From positions 1 to 64,000 of the forward strand of contig NZ_PYWB01000011.1 in assembly GCF_003056345.1 (NCBI RefSeq): 64,000 bases of DNA. Reading direction: 5' to 3'. How positions within the stretch are numbered: position 1 is the first letter of the stretch; each line of letters opens with the position of its first letter. Under the pieces are notes generated by a model that searched no databases, was not told the DNA's origin, and worked only from the letters and a program-made list of their open reading frames with translations. Below are positions 1-7,534 of the stretch, one piece after another. Made by a program: the position numbers and the translations under genes. Origin of the DNA: Devosia submarina. Its GTDB lineage: Bacteria > Pseudomonadota > Alphaproteobacteria > Rhizobiales > Devosiaceae.

Positions 1-421
1 ATTCACCATCTCGTAACCCGGCAAGAAGCTCGGAGGTTGACGCAACGATCAATTCGATTTCGGCTTGCGGCAATCGCGTACGAGTACGCTCCATAGCTGC
101 CGAAATCCTGTTGTGGCCAATCGTTTCGCCGACACCAACAGAGATTGGAACCCGCTCCAAGCGCATATGACGGACCGCCTCCGCCTTCGCCTGTCTCGTC
201 TCATCATGAGCCTTCTGCAATCTTGGCTGCATGAGTCTTCCCAGCGGCGTCAGCCTGCATCCCGCTCGGTCCCTGACAAACAGGTCACCTCCAAGCTCGT
301 CTTCAAGTTTCTTGATCGCAGTCGTCAAGGAAGGCTGGGAGACATTGGAGGCGCTGGCTGCGTGGGTGAAGTTTCGGTGCTCGCAGACAGCGAGAAAATA
401 CCTGATCTGGTTCATTTCCAT
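1..421 (-). CDS. LysR-family transcriptional regulator (C-terminus outside window)
   Basis: Only the first 140 residues are in the window; the frame is open to base 1. The N-terminus (MEMNQIRYFLAVCEHRNFTH) is a typical LysR winged helix-turn-helix, with the recognition-helix region near residues 21-40 and the FVRDRAGCRLTPLG wing/linker at about 50-64, followed by the start of the effector domain (residue about 90 on). ATG at 421 is preceded by GGAG 9 nt upstream; an ATG two codons later is possible. The gene is divergent from the secreted ABM-like gene at 582, so that gene is the likely target. The effector is unknown. Confidence 0.85.
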   Translation of the reverse strand, partial: MEMNQIRYFLAVCEHRNFTHAASASNVSQPSLTTAIKKLEDELGGDLFVRDRAGCRLTPLGRLMQPRLQKAHDETRQAKAEAVRHMRLERVPISVGVGETIGHNRISAAMERTRTRLPQAEIELIVASTSELLAGLRDGE

Positions 422-469
422 CGCCGCATTCTCCGTTACATCTCCAGCCACGCCATCAAACCAACTTCA

Positions 470-494
470 ATAGTCCATGTCTATCAAAGAATAG
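470..494. promoter_or_regulatory. Candidate LysR-type operator
   Basis: Alternating half-sites ATAG-N7-CTAT-N6-ATAG lie in the 160-bp divergent intergenic region. The first pair contains a T-N11-A core, the classic LysR contact geometry, and the third half-site could be an activation site. Assignment is by pattern and position only. Confidence 0.45.
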
Positions 495-581
495 AATTTC
501 TGAATTGGGTTCGGGCGCATTCGGCATGGGACAAGAGTGCATCGAAACCAAACCTGAAGCACTTCAAATCAGGAGACGACC

Positions 582-1301
582 ATGAAAACGCAAATCCTTC
601 AGACAGTCGCCGCACTGGCGCTGGTCACAACTTCTGCAATTGCACAGGACAACCCAATGGTAAATCATACAGCTAGCTACATCGCCATGCCGGCCGCCGA
701 AGGCCAGACCGGAGCTTTCGCGGAGTTTCTGGCAGGTGCCGCACCTATCGTGCGGGAAACAGAGCCGGGAACTGTACTTTGGTTTGCTCTGCAAGCTGAC
801 GATATGCTCGCAATCTTTGACATCTTCGCAGATGAAGAAGCACGCGACGCTCACTTCTCAGGAGCGGTTGCTGCGGCTTTGAAGCAAAACGCCGACGCGC
901 TGGTCGACGGCGGATGGGACGACGGTGTTGTCGCGAATATCAACAACTCCGATGTCCTGTCGGTCAAGGCGCCGGTTGATCTCTCCACGGCAACGACCGC
1001 AACTTACATCAAGCTCGAAGCTGCTCCAGGGAAAGGCCCCGAATTGGCAGCCTTGCTGACCGCCGCCGGCCCCATCGTCGCAGAAACTGAACCCAAGACA
1101 TTGTTTTGGGCGGCGCTGCAGATTGACGAGACTAACTTCGCCATCTTCGACATCTTTGCCGACAACTCTGGCCGCGAAGCGCACTTTGCCGGACAAGTCG
1201 CCGGACTCCTGAATGAAAAGGCTTCAGAAATGATCTCAGGTGGATGGGACGACGGTGTGGTGGCAAACGTCCATAATTTCGAAATCCTCGCTACCAAGTA
1301 A
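582..1301 (+). CDS. Exported protein with two tandem ABM-like (ferredoxin-like barrel) domains
   Basis: The 239-residue product begins with a signal peptide (about residues 1-22, ending AIAQ). It then has two near-identical halves of 110-residue period: IFDIFADxxxRxAHFxG at about 78-94 and 188-204, and GGWDDGVVAN at 110-119 and 220-229. The pattern resembles the antibiotic-biosynthesis-monooxygenase (dimeric alpha/beta barrel) superfamily, whose members usually dimerise, so the duplication may supply both halves of the dimer in one chain. AGGAG lies 7 nt before the ATG. It is divergent from a LysR gene. A periplasmic oxidoreductase or binding role is only a guess. Confidence 0.75.
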   Translation: MKTQILQTVAALALVTTSAIAQDNPMVNHTASYIAMPAAEGQTGAFAEFLAGAAPIVRETEPGTVLWFALQADDMLAIFDIFADEEARDAHFSGAVAAALKQNADALVDGGWDDGVVANINNSDVLSVKAPVDLSTATTATYIKLEAAPGKGPELAALLTAAGPIVAETEPKTLFWAALQIDETNFAIFDIFADNSGREAHFAGQVAGLLNEKASEMISGGWDDGVVANVHNFEILATK

Positions 1302-1326
1302 TCTCGAGGCGACTTGAGAAAGAAGT

Positions 1327-1360
1327 GCCCGGTGCAACCCATCGGGCGCTTTGCTGTTTG
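1327..1360 (+). terminator. Possible intrinsic terminator
   Basis: A 7-bp stem (1327-1333 with 1341-1347, one G-U pair) lies 25 nt after the stop of the ABM-like gene and is followed by a loosely T-rich tail. It is moderate at best. Confidence 0.4.
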
Positions 1361-1367
1361 AATTTAG

Positions 1368-1634
1368 ATTGACGCCAAAGCGGCCGTGCCGGAACTGGCA
1401 AGCGAAGCTCGCACTCGCCTCCGGCTTGGAAAGGGCGGCTATCGGCGGGAACATGTCCGCGCCTTCGCCCAACACGCCGAGATCGCGGACGACGCGATCT
1501 ACATCAAAGGCAGCAAAAAACACCCTATTGAGGACGCCGGTAGCCACCAAAGGAGGGACGTCGGCGGGATCGGCGTTCCCGGTTTTTACCAAAGTGGCAG
1601 ACCGGGTGGGATTCGAACATATACGCCGAAGTAA
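1368..1634 (+). pseudogene. C-terminal remnant of a large serine recombinase
   Basis: In frame the segment reads PELASEARTRLR..GGYRREHVRAFAQHAEIADD..IYIKGSKK, then loses the family pattern. The pattern continues in the next frame (TLLRTPVATKGGTSAGS) and returns to the first frame at GVPGFYQ. This order (YRRxHxRAxAQ, GSKxxLLRTLVA, GVPxFVPK) is, as I recall the family, that of the C-terminal end of phage/ICE-type serine recombinases in Hyphomicrobiales. Two compensating frameshifts and the absence of a resolvase catalytic domain make it a dead remnant. Its tail runs into the tRNA-like att fragment at 1595-1619. Confidence 0.6.
1595..1619 (-). other. tRNA 3'-end fragment, candidate attachment-site scar
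   Basis: On the minus strand these 25 bases read as a T-loop (TTCGAAT), 3' T-stem, acceptor strand and encoded CCA. The bases upstream do not pair as a T-stem, nor is there a matching 5' acceptor strand within 90 nt, so it is not a functional tRNA. Such 3'-end copies are left where integrative elements recombine at tRNA genes, and an integrase gene lies 160 bp away. Which tRNA it derives from I could not tell. Confidence 0.5.
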
Positions 1635-1780
1635 TCGGCTTGCGCTTGGCTACGCCGTGAGCGATGTCGGCTTTCGGGACGCCGCAAGCGGCAGTCGAAC
1701 GGCCGGAAAGGGGGCGCAGTGAAGACGGGCAGGGCAGGGGCATGTAGCGGCTCTGCCCAGAATGGGCAAAGCCGCAGGGC

Positions 1781-2413
1781 TTAAATCTCCGTTGCCTCAG
1801 ACAGCGAGAGTGCATCGTCTACGTCGACACCCAGGTACCGCACGGTGTTCTCTATCTTGCTATGCCCGAGCAATATCTGAATGGCTCTCAAATTGCCTGT
1901 GGCCTTGTAGATGATCGACGCCTTGGTTCGGCGCAGCGAATGGGTGCCATATTCCTGCGGTGTCAGACCGATGGCGGTGACCCATTCGTCTACCAGGCGC
2001 GCGTACTGACGCGTGCTCAGGTGGCGATCAGCATCGACGCGGCTCGGGAACGCAAAGTCATCGACCGTGCCGCCTCGTCGCTCCAACCAAGCCAGCAGGC
2101 TGGTTCTTGTGTCTGAGGTGATCTCAAACTGAACAGGTCTGCCCGTCTTCTGCTGGATGACCATCGATCTAGAACGGATTGTCGGGCCAGCCACGAGTGT
2201 GCCGATCTTGATCTTCACCAGATCGCATCCCCGTAGTTTGCTGTCGATCGCCAGATCAAAGAGCGCTCGATCTCGCATTCGACCTTCGCGGTCGAGGAAG
2301 AAGCGGATCGACCATACCTGTTTGATCTTTAGAGCGCGTTTTGCGCCGACCTGTTTGCCGGCGTTCCAAGCTGGCCTCCCTGCCGCAGCAGGATCATACT
2401 GTGAGATACCCAT
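1781..2413 (-). CDS. Compact tyrosine recombinase / integrase
   Basis: The 210-residue site-specific recombinase retains the tyrosine-recombinase catalytic set: Arg61 (LRGCDL), Lys89 (QQKTGRP), His158/Arg161 (HSLRR), His184 (LLGHS) and the nucleophile Tyr193 (TVRYLGVD). It lacks a long arm-binding or core-binding N-terminus, so it is shorter than phage integrases (about 300-400 residues). ATG at 2413 is chosen because GGAG lies 7 nt upstream; an in-frame ATG at 2461 has no comparable site. It lies beside a tRNA-end fragment and a serine recombinase remnant, so it probably belongs to an integrated element whose other genes are gone. Confidence 0.8.
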   Translation of the reverse strand: MGISQYDPAAAGRPAWNAGKQVGAKRALKIKQVWSIRFFLDREGRMRDRALFDLAIDSKLRGCDLVKIKIGTLVAGPTIRSRSMVIQQKTGRPVQFEITSDTRTSLLAWLERRGGTVDDFAFPSRVDADRHLSTRQYARLVDEWVTAIGLTPQEYGTHSLRRTKASIIYKATGNLRAIQILLGHSKIENTVRYLGVDVDDALSLSEATEI

Positions 2414-2427
2414 TACGTTTCTCCTAT

Positions 2428-2440
2428 GGCCAAAGTGGCC
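2428..2440. promoter_or_regulatory. Inverted repeat upstream of the integrase
   Basis: GGCCA-N3-TGGCC lies about 15 nt upstream of the integrase start and next to its ribosome binding site. It may be an operator or a small RNA hairpin. Confidence 0.25.
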
Positions 2441-2564
2441 GGCAGAGGAACGGTTGAGCAACGGGCCCTACGGCCGTGGACATCAAAGATCGCCAAAGGG
2501 GCAGTGGGCTACCGACCCCCCTTTCGCCATTCGACGTCGAGCCGGGCCTTCCTAAGACCTGCCA

Positions 2565-2669
2565 TCAGGCTTGCTCGTCATTCTCGATCCAGGTGTTGAG
2601 TGTTGCCCGATCTCTAAACGCAATCGTAAGCAAGTGATCAGCTTCTATTGCGGCCACAAAATCGAACAT
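2565..2669 (-). other. Short open frame, possible gene remnant
   Basis: The stretch between the integrase and the GntR gene (2414-2757) holds no clear gene. On the minus strand one frame stays open for 64 codons down to the stop at 2565, with protein-like composition (for example MFDFVAAIEADHLL, ATLNTWIENDEQA), but the first ATG is at 2669, giving only 34 codons and no good ribosome binding site. It could be a decayed gene or a small gene with a non-ATG start; no family recognised. Confidence 0.25.
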
Positions 2670-2757
2670 GCGCCAAATTTTTAGGGTCAATTCAACCGGG
2701 ATGCGCAATGTGACGAGATCTGTCTCGATCGGCTTAAATTGCCAAACAGTTGCTAAA

Positions 2758-3423
2758 CTATCCTCTAGCTAGGCGATCGTCGTCCGCATCGTTCCACCGT
2801 CGAATATGCGCAGTGGTGACGCTCAGAAAGCCTTCAAGATCACGCCGTTCCAGCGCGTCAATCATAGCGAAGTGCTGTTCAGCCGATCGCCGCATACCGC
2901 TGACGGTCGTCCAAGGTCGGTATTGTGATGGCAGCGCCAGTTCCCGAAGTTCATTGACCATGTGTGCCATGGTGGCATTGCCGCACAGGGCGATCAGAGC
3001 ACGGTGGAAATCGTGGTTGGATAGGTCAATCTCGCCCAGATCGGCATGTTCGATACTCCACGCGAACTTCTCCGCCTTTTCTCGCAGCGTGACGATGTCC
3101 TCGCCCCTCATCCGCTCGATGATCCACGCCGCAGCTGCCGTCTCCAGCACAAGGCGCACCTCAGCGTTCTGCCGGGCTTGATCGGCGTCATAGGTCGCTA
3201 GGCGATAGCCATAGTTTTCGACATGTTCGAGCGCACGGAGGGTGGCCAGCGCCGCGAGCGCTTTACGCACCTCGTTGCGACTGGCCGCGTAGCGCTGTTC
3301 CAAGTCTGCGAGACGGAGCCATTCGCCGGCACGATACCGGTTGGCAATGATATCCTGCTTGATCCGGAATACCAACCGCCGGTTGCTCTCGCTCGTCTGA
3401 TCGTCCACCTCTTTTGCCGTCAC
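2758..3423 (-). CDS. GntR-family transcriptional regulator, FadR/FCD type
   Basis: The 221-residue regulator has an N-terminal winged helix (about residues 15-75, including LADLEQRYAASRNEVRKALA) and an all-helical FCD effector domain (about 85-210) with the DFHRALIALCGN segment typical of the metal-binding acid-sensing pocket. FCD regulators usually sense carboxylic acids and repress neighbouring catabolic genes. AGGA precedes the ATG. It is divergent from three exported alpha/beta hydrolases, with a strong palindrome between, so it probably controls them. The ligand is unknown. Confidence 0.85.
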   Translation of the reverse strand: MTAKEVDDQTSESNRRLVFRIKQDIIANRYRAGEWLRLADLEQRYAASRNEVRKALAALATLRALEHVENYGYRLATYDADQARQNAEVRLVLETAAAAWIIERMRGEDIVTLREKAEKFAWSIEHADLGEIDLSNHDFHRALIALCGNATMAHMVNELRELALPSQYRPWTTVSGMRRSAEQHFAMIDALERRDLEGFLSVTTAHIRRWNDADDDRLARG

Positions 3424-3500
3424 GACCGCTTCGTCCTCTTGGGTTTTTGGCCGTTCTAGCAGCCAAGATGCGCAGTTACATCACGGTCAATGTGAAATTT

Positions 3501-3522
3501 TTTGCGCACATATTGGCGCAAA
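3501..3522. promoter_or_regulatory. Candidate operator for the GntR/FCD regulator
   Basis: A perfect 7-bp inverted repeat, TTTGCGC-N8-GCGCAAA, sits in the divergent region between the GntR gene and the first hydrolase gene. Position and symmetry suit a dimeric regulator. FCD regulators often bind shorter-spaced sites, so assignment to this protein is inference. Confidence 0.45.
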
Positions 3523-3596
3523 TTATTGTCACGACAGGACTGCGACAGGTTTAGTTCCCTACATTGCGGATGTATTGCCGCCCCGAATGCGGTGCA

Positions 3597-3610
3597 GGGC
3601 CAAATGGCCC
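3597..3610 (+). other. Inverted repeat abutting the hydrolase ribosome binding site
   Basis: GGGCCA-AA-TGGCCC ends directly before the GGGAGGA ribosome binding site of the first hydrolase. It could be protein-bound DNA or an mRNA element affecting translation. Confidence 0.25.
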
Positions 3611-3624
3611 GGGAGGACATTGCA

Positions 3625-5733
3625 ATGAAACTCAGCCGATCCGGCGGCATCGTATCTATTGCCGCCTCGCTGCGAGCCTTAACGCTTGCTGGCGTCAGTC
3701 TCACCACCATGGTCGCAGGAACCAGCCTCGCTCGGGCCGAGATAACCCGGATTGAAATCACTGGAACTACTATAGTCAGCAACGGCGCCGATCGCGGGAA
3801 TGCAGTTGGCGACTACGAACTGATCACCGGGCGCGCCTATGGCGCTGTCGATCCCACTGACCCGCTCAATGCCATTATCACCGACATTGCGCTTGCCCCG
3901 CGCAATGCCCAAGGCCTCGTTGAGTATGACACCAAGTTCACCCTGGCCAAGCCTGTCGACATGGACAATGCCAGCGGACTGCTCTGGTACGACATCGTCA
4001 ATCGTAGCACAGGCAGCGTGGGCGCCAACGCCTACGGTCATGTGCAATTGCTAAGCGGCTGGCAGGGCGACATCGCCCCCACTGCCACGAATTACACAGC
4101 CAATGTGCCCGTTGCGACAAACCCGGATGGCAGCTCGATCACCGGCAAGGTTCTTGCCCGTATCGTTGATCCGAAACCCGACACCAATACTGCGCCGCTC
4201 GCAATTCTGGGCCGTGCCATTCCCTATGACGCCGCTTCGCTTGATACCAGCAAAGCCAGCCTCATCATGAAATCCTCTGAAAAGCGCACCGGCGAACTCG
4301 GTCCCATTACCGAAGTTGCCGCCGAGGATTGGGCCTTTGCCGATTGCAGCACCACGCCCTTCCCTGGCACACCAGACCCGCGCAAGCTCTGCGTGAAGGA
4401 TGGTTTTGATCCAGCCTATCTCTATGAAGTGGTCTACGAGGCCAAGGACCCGCTGGTGCTCGGTCTGGGCCTTGCGGGCATGCGGGACTTGGCATCCTTC
4501 TTCCGCTATTCGGAAGACAAGACCAATCCGGTGGCTGGTGCGATCAACCACGCGGTTATCAAGGGCGTGTCCCAGTCGGGCAACACCCTTAAGACCTTCC
4601 TGCTGCTTGGCTTCAACCAAGACGAAGAAAACCGCATAGTTTTCGATGGTGCCAATCCGCATATAGCCGGTCGTCTGACCACCATCAATGTGCGCTTTGG
4701 CGTGCCCAGCGGCTCGGGCACGCTCTATGAGCCAGGTGGCGAGGGCGTGCTCTGGTGGAATGATTATGAGGATACCGTGCGCGGCCGCAAGGCCGGTGGC
4801 CTTCTCACCCGATGCACAGAAAGCAATACCTGCCCGAAGATTTTCGAAACCTTCGGTGCCGCCGAATTCAACGCCCGCCTTTTCACCGTAGCCTTAACCG
4901 GTACTGACAAGAAGGCTGACCTTCCGCTGCCCGACAATGTCCGTCGATACTATTTTCCAGGCAACACACATGGTGGCGCGTCGGTTAGTACTTTCGCGCT
5001 GGCTGGCGAACCCAGCAATGCATGCCTTCTGTTCAACAATCCTAATTTCCAGACAGAACAGATGAATGCTCTAGGGCTTGCCCTGATCGATTGGGTCGTG
5101 GACGGCATTGAGCCGCCGCCCAGCGCCTATCCGACGCTGGCCAATGGCGACCTTGCTGAAAACACCGCCAGCGCCATGGGCTTTCCTGCAATTCCAGGCA
5201 CGATCGGCCCCGATGGCTTGGCCATCGGTTTGATGGATTACGATTTCGGTCCAGATCTCAACTACAACGACTTTTCGGGCGTGTTGAGCAACCAGCCACC
5301 GTCCATTAAGCAAACGATTCCTCCGCTGATGCCCAAGGTAGATGCAGATGGCAACGAGACGAGTGGGTATCCATCCTTGCTGCACCAGGCGCCATTGGGC
5401 ACCTACACGGGATGGAATGCGACAAAGGCCGGGTTCTTTGCCGGTCAACCTTGCGGAGGCGGCCTGACCGGTGGCTACATCCCATTTGCGGAGACCATCG
5501 CCGAACAAGAAGCTGCCGGTGATCCGCGGCCTTCGCTTGAAGAGCGCTATGGCACCGCAGAAGGCTATGCCTGCGTCGTGCGAGACAAGGCGCAAATCCA
5601 AGTATCACAGCGACTGCTGCTCCACGAGGACGCCGACCGCCTTATCGCTCTGGCGCAGAACGTAACTTTCCTGCCGGTCAGCGAAGCTTCCGACCAGGCA
5701 CGGCAGACAGCGGATAGGCTCTGTCACCGATAG
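3625..5733 (+). CDS. Exported alpha/beta hydrolase-domain protein
   Basis: The 702-residue protein has an N-terminal signal peptide (about 1-38, ending ARA). A nucleophile motif GVSQSG places the serine at about residue 316, and a conserved NTHGGA histidine (about 449) is a plausible catalytic His. Length and motif spacing fit the large alpha/beta hydrolase domain family that includes uncharacterised exported esterases (I think of Pfam Abhydrolase_10). ATG at 3625 is preceded by GGGAGGA and begins the signal peptide; earlier in-frame starts lack this. It is the first of three exported hydrolases, probably co-transcribed under the GntR regulator. Substrate unknown; an ester of an aromatic or plant polymer is a guess. 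Confidence 0.8.
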   Translation: MKLSRSGGIVSIAASLRALTLAGVSLTTMVAGTSLARAEITRIEITGTTIVSNGADRGNAVGDYELITGRAYGAVDPTDPLNAIITDIALAPRNAQGLVEYDTKFTLAKPVDMDNASGLLWYDIVNRSTGSVGANAYGHVQLLSGWQGDIAPTATNYTANVPVATNPDGSSITGKVLARIVDPKPDTNTAPLAILGRAIPYDAASLDTSKASLIMKSSEKRTGELGPITEVAAEDWAFADCSTTPFPGTPDPRKLCVKDGFDPAYLYEVVYEAKDPLVLGLGLAGMRDLASFFRYSEDKTNPVAGAINHAVIKGVSQSGNTLKTFLLLGFNQDEENRIVFDGANPHIAGRLTTINVRFGVPSGSGTLYEPGGEGVLWWNDYEDTVRGRKAGGLLTRCTESNTCPKIFETFGAAEFNARLFTVALTGTDKKADLPLPDNVRRYYFPGNTHGGASVSTFALAGEPSNACLLFNNPNFQTEQMNALGLALIDWVVDGIEPPPSAYPTLANGDLAENTASAMGFPAIPGTIGPDGLAIGLMDYDFGPDLNYNDFSGVLSNQPPSIKQTIPPLMPKVDADGNETSGYPSLLHQAPLGTYTGWNATKAGFFAGQPCGGGLTGGYIPFAETIAEQEAAGDPRPSLEERYGTAEGYACVVRDKAQIQVSQRLLLHEDADRLIALAQNVTFLPVSEASDQARQTADRLCHR

Positions 5734-5740
5734 GACAACT

Positions 5741-5770
5741 TGGCTCCGGACCAGCGGCGGCCCGGAGCCA
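5741..5770 (+). other. Strong hairpin between hydrolase genes 1 and 2
   Basis: A 9-bp perfect stem (5741-5749 with 5762-5770) lies 8 nt after the stop of the first hydrolase gene and shortly before the ribosome binding site of the second. There is no T-run, so it is more likely an mRNA-processing or stabilising element than a terminator. Confidence 0.4.
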
Positions 5771-5793
5771 CCGCAACTGTGAAAGAGGATCAA

Positions 5794-7383
5794 ATGCATC
5801 AAACACTCCTGTCCGCCACTGCGCTTGCCGTAGTCCTAGCAACTGGCCCGTCATTTGCACAAAGCGTCGTCAATCCCGGGACACCTACACCCGAGTGCAC
5901 CATTCGGGTCAACGTGGACCGAAACTCTGAACTTCCAGGCTACCTGGCCGATTGGGACGGAACGGATGTCTGTTTACCGTTCATGCCGACCAATCAACTC
6001 ATCCCCGCAGACTATAAAGGCGACTTCTACGTGGAGGAGTTCACCGATGCCCGGGCTAGGCAGAAATGGGAAGCCTGCAAAGCTGATCCAGCATGCGCAG
6101 AGAAAACGCTGACCAGTGCCCGTGGCTTTGCCAAGTTTGAGCCGCGGGACACCGGTACTGTTGTTCCAGAGGGCGGCATTGAGTTTGAGGGCGATGTGGA
6201 CCTTGCCGACATTCGGCGCCCTGCGTTTTTTGGCGACGCACCCTACAATGAGCCGATCGCCGAGGTTGATGCAAAGACCTACATCGTCGAATTTACTGTT
6301 CCGCGCGATAGCTACGAGCGGAATCACCTTGATCTTTCCGGCGACATCAAATTGCGCGGCTGGTTCATCAAGGGAACCGGTGTCGACGACGGCAGCGGCA
6401 AGAAAGTTCGGGCGCTGGTTATCCTCAATAATGGCGGCGGTGGGGAGATCACTTCGATCGACAATCCCGCGAGTGAGGCCTATGTCCTTGAGGCGGCGAC
6501 CGGCAACTATGTGTCCAATGCTGACGAGGCCCTGTCGGAGGAAACCGGCATGCGCTACTGGCGCGGCTTTCTCCATGATTTTAGCAAGGCAGGCTTTGAC
6601 GTCCTGATTACCGATCGTCGCGGTAATGGCATTTCTGGTGGGCAGAACGGCTACAACACAGCCGAACAAGCCAACGACATTTTCCGCGAACTCACGCAGC
6701 TCGATAGCGGCGACGGTCTGCGCCTGCTTACGCCGGAAGGCGCTGTCCACGAAGGCGCCGACGCGGCGAGGTTCCTTCTCGATGGAGCTTCCGCTCACCA
6801 AGTGCCGGTTGTGATTGGAGGCTACTCCCGAGGCTCCTATGCGACGCAGTGGTTCATGCAAAAGAACTTCGTCGAAAACTGCAACTTCGATGTGCCGGAT
6901 GCGGGTTGCGAGGAGCCGGTTGGACTCGATAACATCAAGGGCGCCATTCTCTACGGACCAAACTCAGCAGGTCTCGGCTACCGCGTGGCCGGGCATGATG
7001 CAATTGAGGGCGCCCTACGCGAAGATTTCAGCACAACCTACTATGTTGATAGCAGCGCTCTGGCGGGCGTAGACAAGTGGCCGGCGCTACAGATTGTCAA
7101 AGGCACTTGGGATTATGTCGAGGGCCTTGAAGGCTCGCTTGACACCTACAAACGCGCGACCGGGCTCAAAGACATCTCTGTTTTCCTTGGTCCCCATGGC
7201 CTTGCCACCCAGCATCCGGAAAACATGAAGTTCGCAGGTGAACGCATGGTGGCCTTTGCTACGGCCGCCGTTCTGGGTCGAGACAGCGTCCAGGACAGCG
7301 TCGCTCCAGCCGACCTCAAGGAGCTTGTTCTTTCCGTGCCGCACCACTGGGAACTGACAACGGATCCCGCGCGTAAGAACTAA
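5794..7383 (+). CDS. Exported alpha/beta hydrolase
   Basis: The 529-residue protein starts with a signal peptide (about 1-22, LATGPSFAQ). Its nucleophile elbow is GGYSRGSY (Ser345) and a GPHGLATQHP segment supplies a likely catalytic histidine (His468), with an intervening GTWDYVEG aspartate region. ATG at 5794 follows AGAGG and starts the signal peptide. It lies 60 bp after the first hydrolase gene and is probably in the same transcript. The fold assignment is firm; the substrate is not. It is not a close copy of its upstream neighbour, so the pair is not a simple recent duplication. Confidence 0.78.
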   Translation: MHQTLLSATALAVVLATGPSFAQSVVNPGTPTPECTIRVNVDRNSELPGYLADWDGTDVCLPFMPTNQLIPADYKGDFYVEEFTDARARQKWEACKADPACAEKTLTSARGFAKFEPRDTGTVVPEGGIEFEGDVDLADIRRPAFFGDAPYNEPIAEVDAKTYIVEFTVPRDSYERNHLDLSGDIKLRGWFIKGTGVDDGSGKKVRALVILNNGGGGEITSIDNPASEAYVLEAATGNYVSNADEALSEETGMRYWRGFLHDFSKAGFDVLITDRRGNGISGGQNGYNTAEQANDIFRELTQLDSGDGLRLLTPEGAVHEGADAARFLLDGASAHQVPVVIGGYSRGSYATQWFMQKNFVENCNFDVPDAGCEEPVGLDNIKGAILYGPNSAGLGYRVAGHDAIEGALREDFSTTYYVDSSALAGVDKWPALQIVKGTWDYVEGLEGSLDTYKRATGLKDISVFLGPHGLATQHPENMKFAGERMVAFATAAVLGRDSVQDSVAPADLKELVLSVPHHWELTTDPARKN

Positions 7384-7385
7384 GT

Positions 7386-7402
7386 TACGGACGTGGTCCG
7401 TA
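7386..7402 (+). other. Short stem-loop after hydrolase gene 2
   Basis: A 7-bp perfect inverted repeat with a 3-nt loop follows the stop codon. No T-run is present, so it is not a clear terminator. Confidence 0.3.
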
Positions 7403-7534
7403 GAGAGCGTCTTCAGGGCACCAATGCTTTCGTGCCTTGAATTCCACGGATGCAGCTGAGCGTCGTCTGGTCCATGGTTGGCTAGGGGAAGGAGTCTCAG
7501 ATACGAGCATGAGATTCAATATGGGAGGTACCAA

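Noticed and set aside
1590..1690. Complete tRNA gene on the minus strand
   Set aside because: Only the T-loop, 3' stem, acceptor strand and CCA fit; the T-stem does not pair and no 5' acceptor strand is found.
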